Origin: Pseudomonadota bacterium
Lineage (GTDB): Bacteria > Pseudomonadota > Gammaproteobacteria > Burkholderiales > Burkholderiaceae
DNA length: 6,766 bases
Assembly (NCBI GenBank): GCA_029777935.1
Contig: JAKORH010000111.1
Span: 1-6,766, forward strand
Reading direction: 5' to 3'
Numbering within the stretch: the stretch's first letter is position 1; the number at the start of each line of letters is the position of its first letter. Shown here piece after piece: positions 1 through 5,819 of this stretch. A program made the translations under genes and the position numbers. Under the pieces are notes generated by a model. The model worked only from the letters and a program-made list of their open reading frames with translations. It was not told the origin of the DNA and ran no database searches.

Positions 1-283
1 CCAGACCGGGCGCGAACAGCGGCGCCTGCGACGTGCGCTGCACGACGTAATAGCTGGTGGCGAACAGACCGCAGCCGCCGAACGCGAAGATCACCGCGTT
101 GGTGTGCAGTGGGCGCAGGCGTCCGAACGTCAGCCACGGAATGTCGAAGTTCAGCGCCGGCCACGCCATCTGCGAAGCGATGATCACGCCGACCAGCATG
201 CCGACCACGCCCCACACGACGGTCATGATCGAGAAGGCGCGGATCACGCCGTAGTCATAGGTCTTCGCCGCCGTCGTCTGCAC
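1..283 (-). CDS. ccoN: cbb3-type cytochrome c oxidase subunit I CcoN (N-terminal part, runs off left edge)
   Basis: Catalytic membrane subunit of the high-affinity cbb3 terminal oxidase, which reduces O2 to water at a heme b3-CuB centre and pumps protons. Only the first 94 codons are present; the 3' part lies beyond base 1. The start is GTG (283-281), chosen because AGGGGAGA (296-289) sits just upstream with GGAG 6 nt from the GTG, and because the protein then begins as the family does. Residues about 14-38 form the first membrane helix. The stretch [14 protein letters not shown] (residues 57-70) is the family signature; its histidine, residue 60 here, is a low-spin heme b ligand in known CcoN proteins. 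The gene follows ccoI and ccoS on the same strand and has its own FNR/Anr-type promoter. Family assignment is secure; the rest of the operon (ccoO, ccoQ, ccoP) is expected to the left but not seen. Confidence 0.96.
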   Translation of the reverse strand, partial: MQTTAAKTYDYGVIRAFSIMTVVWGVVGMLVGVIIASQMAWPALNFDIPWLTFGRLRPLHTNAVIFAFGGCGLFATSYYVVQRTSQAPLFAPGL

Positions 284-288
284 CGTGT

Positions 289-296
289 TCTCCCCT
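289..296 (-). promoter_or_regulatory. Ribosome binding site of ccoN
   Basis: AGGGGAGA on the minus strand, with the GGAG core 6 nt before the GTG start at 283. It decides the non-ATG start of ccoN and is the only clear Shine-Dalgarno sequence paired with an accepted start in this window. Confidence 0.8.
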
Positions 297-314
297 CGAA
301 CGTCACGAACCCCT

Positions 315-332
315 CGCGCGCGCACGCGCGCG
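315..332 (-). repeat. Alternating CG tract / potential hairpin in the ccoN leader
   Basis: A near-perfect (CG)n run interrupted by one CA step; the strictly alternating pyrimidine-purine stretch extends to 335. The arms 315-321 and 326-332 can pair as a 7-bp all-GC stem with a 4-nt loop. It lies between the predicted transcription start (about 344) and the ccoN ribosome binding site, so it would be in the 5' leader of the mRNA. Such sequence can also adopt Z-DNA. Any regulatory effect is inference. Confidence 0.45.
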
Positions 333-351
333 CATCGGCGTGACGCGGCGC

Positions 352-357
352 ATCCTA
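352..357 (-). promoter_or_regulatory. Predicted -10 element of the ccoN promoter
   Basis: TAGGAT on the minus strand (4 of 6 to TATAAT). Its upstream end is 28.5 bp from the centre of the FNR-type box, close to the arrangement of class II FNR promoters, in which the box is centred about -41.5 and replaces the -35. The predicted transcription start is near 344-345, giving a leader of about 61 nt. Confidence 0.6.
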
Positions 358-378
358 TTGACGCGGCGCACGTCACGC

Positions 379-392
379 TTGATGAAAATCAA
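379..392 (-). promoter_or_regulatory. FNR/Anr-type anaerobox upstream of ccoN
   Basis: TTGATGAAAATCAA is a perfect match to the FNR/Anr/FixK consensus TTGAT-N4-ATCAA. It is centred 102 bp upstream of the ccoN start and about 41 bp upstream of the predicted transcription start. This fits oxygen-responsive activation of the cbb3 operon by an FNR-family regulator, the established control of these operons. The ccoS stop codon (TGA, 391-389) lies inside the right half-site, so three bases serve both functions. Confidence 0.88.
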
Positions 393-592
393 TACGGGGA
401 GTGCGGGCCGGCGTGAGGTTGGTACTTGACAGGGCGCGCATCGGGCGGCAGGGATTCGTCGTCGTCGAGGATGCGCCGGCCCTCGGCCTCGAGATCGTCG
501 AACTGCCCCGAGAGCACCGACCAAACCAGCACGCCGGCGATCGCGAGCACGAGCACGACCGACAGCGGGATCAGCAGATACAGCGATTCCAT
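389..592 (-). CDS. ccoS: cbb3-type oxidase assembly protein CcoS
   Basis: Small single-span inner-membrane protein required for inserting cofactors into the cbb3 oxidase. The 67-residue protein begins MESLYLLIPLSVVLVLAIAG, the typical CcoS start, with one membrane helix at about residues 4-28. The conserved GQFDDLE motif follows (residues 29-35) and then an acidic IL-DDDE segment (41-46). The last 20 or so residues are a short polar tail of the kind that varies in this family. The ATG at 592 overlaps the ccoI stop by one base (TGATG), so the two are almost certainly co-transcribed and translationally coupled. A longer in-frame version starting at 763 lies within ccoI and is not credible. The stop codon is embedded in the FNR box of ccoN. 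Confidence 0.94.
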   Translation of the reverse strand: MESLYLLIPLSVVLVLAIAGVLVWSVLSGQFDDLEAEGRRILDDDESLPPDARPVKYQPHAGPHSPY

Positions 593-3075
593 CACGCGTC
601 GCGTGTCGGGCGTCGGGCCTCGGGCGCGGGAGCGCGCGCTGCGCGCAGGCCGTTGCCGACCACCAGCAGAGAGCTGGCGGCCATGCCGGCCGCGGCCAGC
701 GCGGGCGTCAGGTAACCGAGCGCCGCGAGCGGAATCGCCACCGCGTTGTAGGCCAGCGCCCACGCGAAGTTCTGCCGCACGATCGCCATGCCGTGGCGCG
801 CAGCAGCGAACACGCCCGCGGCGTCGGCCAGCCGCGGCGACGTGAAGATGAAATCGGCGCGCGTCTGCGCCAGCGTGCTGCCTTCGGCGAGAGCGATCGA
901 GACGTCCGCCTGCGCCAGCACGGGCGCGTCGTTCATGCCATCGCCGATCATCGCCACCACGCGCCCCTCGCGCTGCAGCCCGGCGATCAACTGCCGCTTG
1001 CTGTCGGGCGTCTGGTTGGCGAAGCCGCGCTCAATCCGCAACTCGCGCGCGACGCGCTCGACCGCTTCGCGCCGATCACCCGACAGCAGGATCAGTTCGG
1101 CGCCGGCGGCGCGCATGCGTTCGACCAGCACGGCGGCATCGCGCTTGACGGCCTCGGCGAACACGAATACCGCGAGCGGCCCGTCGCCATCGGCCAGCAG
1201 CGCCATGCCCGTGCCCGCGTGCGCGTGCTGTTCGAGCAGTTCCGGCAAGTGCGACCACGCGCGCTCCACCGCGGCAGTCGCCAGAGCCTGCGCGTAGTCG
1301 GGTCGTCCCAGCCGGTAGCGCACGCCGTTCACGCTCGCTTCGACGCCGGCCGAGCCCTCGACGCGCGCCTCGGCCACCGGCGCCGGCTCGATTCTGGCCG
1401 CGGCCGCGTGCGCCGCGACCGCGCGCGCATACGGATGCATCGACAGCGTCTCGAGCCCCGCCGCGATCGCGACGATCTCGCGCAGCGGCCGCTCGCGCAG
1501 CAGCACGATGCGTGCGACCGCCGGCTGCGCGGTGGTCAGCGTGCCGGTCTTGTCACATGCGACGACGTTGGCGCGCGCCGCCGGCTGCAGCGCCGCCAGC
1601 CGCGCCGTCAGCACGCCGCGGCGAGCCAGCGCCGATTGCACTGCCATCAGCGCCGCCGGCGCGGCGAGCGACAGCGCGCACGGGCAGGTCGCCACCAGCA
1701 GCGCGATCGCGTTGGGCAACGCACGCGCCGGATCGATGGCCAGCCAACCGAACAGCGTGGCGGCGGCCGCGGCGATCACCAGCCACAGGAAGACGGACGC
1801 GATGCGATTGGCAAGCTCCACCACGCGCGGCCGTTCGCGTCCGGCATCGTCCACCAGCCGGCGCAGCGCAGCCAGCGACGTGGTGGCGCCCGCGCGCGTG
1901 ACTTCGATCACCAGCGGCTGATCGAAATTCACGCTGCCGGCCAGTACCGCCGCACCCGCGTCCTTTTCGATCGGCGTGGACTCGCCGGTCAGCCACGCCT
2001 GCGACACCGTGCTCGCGCCGCGCACGACCACGCCGTCGGCCGGCACGGTTTCGCCCGGCGCGACCAGCACGTGGTCGCCGGGGTTCAAATCCTCTGCCCG
2101 CACCACATCGACCGCACCGGAGGCCGGGAACGCGCGCAGCCGCTGCGCGCTGAGACGCGCGCGCTGCTCGGCCGCGTCGATGTGTTCGGCGGCGCGCGTC
2201 AGCAGCCGCGCCTGCAGCCAGCGGCTGCCGAGCACCAGCGCGACGAACATCGTGATCGAATCGAAATACACCGCGCCGTGCGCCTGGACGACCGCCCACA
2301 CGCTGGCCCCGAACGCGGCCGCGAGTCCGACCACGATCGGCAGGTCCATGCCGGCCTCGCCCGCGCGGATCTGGCTCGTCGCCGCGCGCACCAGCGGCCA
2401 GGCGGAAAACAGCACCACCGGAAGCGCGAGCACGAGCTGCGCCACGCGCAGCAACTGCTCGATGTCGGGCGCGATATCGCCCGGGCCGGCGATGTAGGTC
2501 GGCACCGCCAGCATCATCACCTGCATCATCGCCAGCCACGCAATCGCCAGCCGCGCCAGTTCGACGCGCGCGGCGCGGCGCTCGCGCGCTTCGCTCACGT
2601 CGGTGCGATAACCGCTCGCCTCGATCACGCGCGCCAGTTCGGCCGGCGTGGTGCGCTGCGCATCGAAGGTCACGTAGGCGCGGCGCGCGGCGAAATCGAC
2701 CTGCGTCGCGATCACGCCCGGCGCCCGGCGCAGCCGGTGCTCGATCAGCAGCGCGCACGCCGCGCACACCATGCCGCGCACCGGAATCTGCGTCCGCGCG
2801 CTGCCCCCGCGCGGCAACGATGGAACCACCGACGCTTCCAGCGCCGCGTAGTCGCGGTCGGAGTTTCGCGCCAGGTGCAGCTGCTCGGCGATGAACGCGC
2901 AACCCAGGCAGCAGAACGACCGCTCGTGACGCTCGCCGACGAGCGTGCGCCGCACGACCTTCAGACCCGCCAGCGAATCGCCGCAGTGGTCGCACACGCC
3001 GGAGGCGCGCGCACCGTCGCCGCACGCGGCGCGGTCGAGTTCCTTGGCTTTGCGGAGCAGAGGCGAGGCGGACAT
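592..3075 (-). CDS. ccoI: Copper-translocating P1B-type ATPase CcoI (FixI), cbb3 oxidase maturation
   Basis: An 827-residue inner-membrane ATPase that exports Cu(I) for assembly of the cbb3 CuB site. In order: a cysteine-rich N-terminal metal-binding region (CDHC at 28-31, CCLGC at 55-59, as in FixI/CcoI proteins); a heavy-metal-associated domain with GMVCAAC (101-107); four membrane helices between about 174 and 287; the actuator with TGES (363-366); two helices (about 425-480) carrying the CPC metal site (464-466); the phosphorylation motif DKTGT with phospho-acceptor Asp508; the HP motif of the nucleotide domain (547-548); GDGMNDAP (711-718); and two final helices (about 770-810) with the MAASS motif. 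All catalytic motifs are intact and the length is normal. The ATG is firm: an in-frame TAG lies four codons upstream and the next Met is residue 102. No Shine-Dalgarno is seen. The CPC type plus adjacent ccoS and ccoN favour CcoI over a general CopA copper exporter. Confidence 0.95.
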   Translation of the reverse strand: MSASPLLRKAKELDRAACGDGARASGVCDHCGDSLAGLKVVRRTLVGERHERSFCCLGCAFIAEQLHLARNSDRDYAALEASVVPSLPRGGSARTQIPVRGMVCAACALLIEHRLRRAPGVIATQVDFAARRAYVTFDAQRTTPAELARVIEASGYRTDVSEARERRAARVELARLAIAWLAMMQVMMLAVPTYIAGPGDIAPDIEQLLRVAQLVLALPVVLFSAWPLVRAATSQIRAGEAGMDLPIVVGLAAAFGASVWAVVQAHGAVYFDSITMFVALVLGSRWLQARLLTRAAEHIDAAEQRARLSAQRLRAFPASGAVDVVRAEDLNPGDHVLVAPGETVPADGVVVRGASTVSQAWLTGESTPIEKDAGAAVLAGSVNFDQPLVIEVTRAGATTSLAALRRLVDDAGRERPRVVELANRIASVFLWLVIAAAAATLFGWLAIDPARALPNAIALLVATCPCALSLAAPAALMAVQSALARRGVLTARLAALQPAARANVVACDKTGTLTTAQPAVARIVLLRERPLREIVAIAAGLETLSMHPYARAVAAHAAAARIEPAPVAEARVEGSAGVEASVNGVRYRLGRPDYAQALATAAVERAWSHLPELLEQHAHAGTGMALLADGDGPLAVFVFAEAVKRDAAVLVERMRAAGAELILLSGDRREAVERVARELRIERGFANQTPDSKRQLIAGLQREGRVVAMIGDGMNDAPVLAQADVSIALAEGSTLAQTRADFIFTSPRLADAAGVFAAARHGMAIVRQNFAWALAYNAVAIPLAALGYLTPALAAAGMAASSLLVVGNGLRAARAPAPEARRPTRDA

Positions 3076-3081
3076 CGGAGC

Positions 3082-3122
3082 ACGCTACGAAGACAGTTAC
3101 ACCCTCACCTGACGGACGTCAA
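3082..3122 (-). promoter_or_regulatory. Candidate FNR-like promoter of ccoI
   Basis: On the minus strand TTGAC-GTCC-GTCAG (3122-3109) matches 8 of 10 consensus bases of the FNR box and forms a TGAC/GTCA inverted repeat. A weak -10-like hexamer TAGCGT (3087-3082) follows with the same 28.5-bp centre-to-hexamer distance as at ccoN and ends 6 nt before the ccoI ATG. If real, it would give a low-oxygen-induced, leaderless ccoIS transcript. TTGACG could instead be read as a -35. Each element is weak alone; the shared geometry is the main support. Confidence 0.35.
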
Positions 3123-3156
3123 CGGTCCATTGGGCGCGGATGGGTGATCGCGACCG

Positions 3157-3906
3157 TCACGCGAAATGCGGACCGATCACGTCGATGCGATCCGTGCAGA
3201 AGGCATCCACTCCCCACGCCATGATCTCCGCGGCGCGCGCCGGTTCGTCCACCGTGTAGCAGAACAGCCAGTAACCTGCATCCTTGACCGCCGCGACGTG
3301 CGCCGCGGTCAGCGTTTCATGGTCGACGTGCAGCGACACGCACTCCAGTTCAACCAGTGTCTGGCGCCAGTCGGCCGGCAATTCTTTGACCAGCCAGCCG
3401 CGCGGAAGGTCCGGCGCGGCCCGCCGCGCGCCCGCCAGCGCCGCGCGCGAGAACGACGACAGCAGCGGCAGCGACATTCCCGCGGCATCGCGATACAGGT
3501 CCGCGACAACGCGCGCCGCGACTTCCCCGGCGCGCTCCTCGTCGCCGCGCGCGCGCTTGATCTCGATGTTCGGCCACACCCCATGCGCGCGGCAGTGCGC
3601 AATGGCCTGCGCCAGCGTCGGCACCGGCGTGCCGGCAAAGCGCGGCGCGAACCAGCCGCCGGCGTCGAGCCGCGCCAGCTCCGCTGCAGTCAGGGCGCCG
3701 ACAGGCCCGTGGCCATTGGTCGTCCGCTCCAGCGTGGCGTCATGGATGACCACCGGCACGTCGTCACGCGCCACCCGAACGTCGAACTCCACTGCGCGAA
3801 AGCCGTGCGCGCGTCCCACGTCGATGGCTGCAACGGTGTTCTCCGGCGCCAGCGCCCCGCCGCCGCGATGTGCGAGGACTTTCGGGTAGGGCCACGGCGG
3901 ACGCAT
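3157..3906 (-). CDS. ugpQ: Glycerophosphodiester phosphodiesterase (UgpQ-like, GDPD family)
   Basis: Predicted cytosolic enzyme that hydrolyses glycerophosphodiesters (deacylated phospholipid headgroups) to glycerol 3-phosphate and the alcohol. From the ATG at 3906 it has 249 residues, a normal UgpQ length. Family motifs are all present: LAHRGGG (His13, Arg14), APENT (20-24), VEFDV with the metal-binding acids Glu40 and Asp42, VIHDATLERTTNG with His55 (51-63), NIEIK (113-117) and CTDR near the end (237-240). No signal peptide or membrane helix is seen, consistent with the cytosolic UgpQ type rather than periplasmic GlpQ. An alternative ATG at 3966 adds 20 low-complexity residues and overlaps the upstream gene by 32 bp; it has a GGAG 10 nt upstream, but those bases also code for the upstream protein. 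The shorter start is preferred because the protein then opens with the usual WPYP-x-VLAHRG context. Probably co-transcribed with the DUF4442 gene. Confidence 0.93.
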   Translation of the reverse strand: MRPPWPYPKVLAHRGGGALAPENTVAAIDVGRAHGFRAVEFDVRVARDDVPVVIHDATLERTTNGHGPVGALTAAELARLDAGGWFAPRFAGTPVPTLAQAIAHCRAHGVWPNIEIKRARGDEERAGEVAARVVADLYRDAAGMSLPLLSSFSRAALAGARRAAPDLPRGWLVKELPADWRQTLVELECVSLHVDHETLTAAHVAAVKDAGYWLFCYTVDEPARAAEIMAWGVDAFCTDRIDVIGPHFA

Positions 3907-3934
3907 GTCGGAGGACGGCGGAGGCGCGCTGCGG

Positions 3935-4405
3935 TCACGTCGCCGCGCCGCGCTTGCGACGAACATAAACGATTTTCTCCACTCGCGCGACCGCCAGGCC
4001 TTCGGCGTCGACGACGTCGGTGTGGAACACGTGCAGGTGCTTGTCGCCGGATTCCGTCATCCGGCGGATCGCCGCCAGGTCGGCCTCGTCGAGCCTGAAG
4101 GTCGCCGACACGCGACTGCGCCCCGGCGCGACGAAGTCGATCGACGCCGCCTTGTCCCACACGAGGAATTCGCGCGGCAGGTTGTGGATCACCATCAGCG
4201 CGAAGAAGGGATCGCACATTGCGTACAGGGAGCCGCCGAAGTGGGTTCCGTACCAGCCGCGATTGCGCAGCGCGAGCGGCATTTCCACGACGATCTCGCG
4301 CCAGTCGGCGGCGATGCGCCGGACCCGGATCCCGGCGCCGATGAAGGGCGGCCACAGGTTCAGGGTCCAGCGCGCCAGTCGCGGCGAAGGGAATCGTCGG
4401 GCCAT
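3935..4405 (-). CDS. DUF4442 domain protein, putative hotdog-fold thioesterase
   Basis: A 156-residue soluble protein of the DUF4442 family, which belongs to the hotdog superfamily of acyl-CoA thioesterases. Visible family features are LNLWPPFIGAGIRV (15-28), the strongly conserved GTHFGGSLYAMCDPFFAL (53-70), which corresponds to the central helix of the hotdog fold, and LVWDKAASIDFVAPG (81-95). The tail (about 120-148) would form the closing beta strands. Substrate and reaction are unknown; thioesterase activity is inferred from the fold. The ATG at 4405 gives the usual family N-terminus. No Shine-Dalgarno is present, but TAGACT ends 6 nt before the ATG. It leads a likely two-gene unit with the phosphodiesterase 28 bp downstream and is divergent from the CoA-transferase. 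Confidence 0.85.
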   Translation of the reverse strand: MARRFPSPRLARWTLNLWPPFIGAGIRVRRIAADWREIVVEMPLALRNRGWYGTHFGGSLYAMCDPFFALMVIHNLPREFLVWDKAASIDFVAPGRSRVSATFRLDEADLAAIRRMTESGDKHLHVFHTDVVDAEGLAVARVEKIVYVRRKRGAAT

Positions 4406-4458
4406 CGGGCGAGTCTACAAAGCAATGCGGCCGCACACGCTTGTTATCCTGCGCGGCC
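4406..4458. promoter_or_regulatory. Divergent promoter region between the DUF4442 and CoA-transferase genes
   Basis: Only 53 bp separate two divergent ATG codons. On the minus strand TAGACT (4417-4412) lies 6 nt before the DUF4442 ATG; on the plus strand TATCCT (4445-4450) lies 8 nt before the CoA-transferase ATG. Neither has a recognisable -35 or Shine-Dalgarno. An inverted repeat, GGCCGCAC (4429-4436) and GCGCGGCC (4451-4458), one mismatch over 8 bp with a 14-bp spacer, brackets the plus-strand hexamer and could be an operator or chance in GC-rich DNA. Confidence 0.4.
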
Positions 4459-5694
4459 ATGGAATCGATCGCGAAGAAGTCGCTCGGCCACGTGCGGGTG
4501 CTGGACCTGACACGCGTGCTGGCGGGGCCGTGGTGCACGCAACTGCTCGCCGACCTGGGCGCCGATGTCATCAAGGTCGAGCGCCGCGGCAGCGGCGACG
4601 ACACGCGCGCGTGGGGGCCGCCCTACCTGAAGGACGCGCAGGGCCGCGACACGACCGAGGCGGCGTATTACCTGGCGGCCAATCGCGGCAAGCGCTCGGT
4701 AACGATCGATATTTCGCGGCCGGCGGGCCAGGAACTGCTGCGCAGGCTCGCGCAGGCGAGCGACGTGCTGGTCGAGAACTACCGCGTCGGCCAGCTCGCG
4801 CGCTACGGGCTCGACTACGCGTCGATCGCGCGCGTCAATCCGCGCCTGGTCTACTGCTCGATCACCGGATTCGGACAATCCGGGCCCTACAAGGATCGCG
4901 CGGGCTACGACTTCATCATCCAGGCAATGGGCGGATTCATGTCGATCACCGGCGAGCGCGACGACCGGCCCGGCGGCGGCCCGCAGAAGGCCGGGGTCGC
5001 GGTCAGCGACCTGATGACCGGCATGTACGCGACGGTGGCGATCCTGGCCGCGCTCGCGCACCGCGACCGCACCGGCGAAGGCCAGCACATCGACATGGCG
5101 CTGCTCGACTCGATGATCGCGATGCTGGCCAACATGAACATGAACTACCTGACCACCGGCGTGGCACCCGGCCGCGCCGGCAACGCGCACCAGAACATCG
5201 TGCCGTACCAGGTGTTCGCCGCCGCCGACGGCCACGTCGTGATCGCGGTCGGCAACGACGCGCAGTACGCGCGGTTCTGTGACATCGCGGGGCGGCCCGA
5301 GCTCGCGGCCGATCCGCGCTTCGCGCGCAACGCCGATCGCGTGCGCCATCGCAACGTTCTGATTCCGCTGCTCGAGGACGTGGTGCGTGGACAGCCGACG
5401 GCGTTCTGGTCCTGCGAGCTCGAAGCGGCAGGCATTCCCTGCGGACCCATCAACGACATCGCGCACGCGCTCGCCGACCCGCAGGTCGCGCAGCGGGGCA
5501 TGCGCATCAGGCTGCCGCACCCGCTCGCCGGCGAAGTGCCGCTGGTCGCGAGCCCCATCCGCATGAGCGCCACTCCGCCGGTGTACCAGCGGCCGCCGCC
5601 GACGCTGGGCGAGCACACCGATGCTGTGCTGGGCGAGCTCGCGGGGCTCGATCCCCAAGCGCTCGACGAGTTGCGCCGACAAGGCGTCATCTGA
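4459..5694 (+). CDS. Class III CoA-transferase, CaiB/BaiF family
   Basis: A 411-residue cytosolic enzyme that moves CoA between carboxylic acids through an aspartyl-CoA thioester. Family features: N-terminal Rossmann-like segment VRVLDLTRVLAGPWCTQLLA (12-31) with LGADVIKVE (33-41); ENYRVG (106-111); SITGFGQSGPY (134-144); and AVSDLMTGMYA (181-191), whose Asp184 is the expected catalytic aspartate. The C-terminal part includes GIPCGPIND (325-333) and a PQV segment (341-343). The region MSITGERDDRPGGGPQKAGV and the GNAHQNIVPYQVF segment resemble the succinyl-CoA:glutarate CoA-transferase branch, but the substrate cannot be fixed from sequence and no pathway neighbour is present. The ATG at 4459 is preferred over an in-frame TTG at 4441, which adds six residues not typical of the family. 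It has no Shine-Dalgarno, and a TATCCT hexamer 8 nt upstream suggests a leaderless start. Confidence 0.93.
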   Translation: MESIAKKSLGHVRVLDLTRVLAGPWCTQLLADLGADVIKVERRGSGDDTRAWGPPYLKDAQGRDTTEAAYYLAANRGKRSVTIDISRPAGQELLRRLAQASDVLVENYRVGQLARYGLDYASIARVNPRLVYCSITGFGQSGPYKDRAGYDFIIQAMGGFMSITGERDDRPGGGPQKAGVAVSDLMTGMYATVAILAALAHRDRTGEGQHIDMALLDSMIAMLANMNMNYLTTGVAPGRAGNAHQNIVPYQVFAAADGHVVIAVGNDAQYARFCDIAGRPELAADPRFARNADRVRHRNVLIPLLEDVVRGQPTAFWSCELEAAGIPCGPINDIAHALADPQVAQRGMRIRLPHPLAGEVPLVASPIRMSATPPVYQRPPPTLGEHTDAVLGELAGLDPQALDELRRQGVI

Positions 5695-5807
5695 CCCTCA
5701 CCGTGGTCCGGGGTCTGGCGAATGTGCTGGTGGCATGCCGTATCTCTGGATTGACCAATGGATGGTAGAACCTGCCCATTTCTCGGCCATGTCTTCTGTT
5801 TCTGGTC

Positions 5808-5813
5808 TACTAT
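5808..5813 (+). promoter_or_regulatory. Predicted -10 element of the DUF6502 gene
   Basis: TACTAT (4 of 6 to TATAAT) ends 6 nt before the ATG at 5820. No Shine-Dalgarno and no good -35 were found. The 125-bp gap after the CoA-transferase stop (5695-5819) holds no clear terminator; it is less GC-rich than the flanking genes, as expected for a promoter region. Confidence 0.45.
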
Positions 5814-5819
5814 TCCCAT

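Noticed and set aside
57..343. Small plus-strand frames opposite the ccoN start
   Set aside because: They are antisense to the clearly recognisable CcoN N-terminus and have no ribosome site or family resemblance.
389..763. A 124-residue version of CcoS with a longer N-terminus
   Set aside because: The added residues overlap the ccoI coding end out of frame and are not part of the family; the ATG at 592 gives the canonical CcoS start.
1553..3025. A 490-codon minus-strand frame inside ccoI
   Set aside because: It is an Arg/Ala/Gly-rich out-of-frame shadow of ccoI with no family features; ccoI shows no frameshift that would bring it into use.
793..3147. A 784-codon open frame on the plus strand opposite ccoI
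   Set aside because: It is rich in Arg, His and Gln with no recognisable motif, and mirrors an intact P-type ATPase. Long antisense frames are expected in GC-rich coding DNA.
4444..5682. A 412-codon minus-strand frame opposite the CoA-transferase
   Set aside because: Composition is atypical and no motif is recognisable, while the plus-strand frame is a full-length CaiB/BaiF protein.
5731..5749. Possible sigma-54 promoter (TGGCATG followed by CCGTATCTC)
   Set aside because: The -24 GG is present but the -12 GC element is missing at the required spacing.
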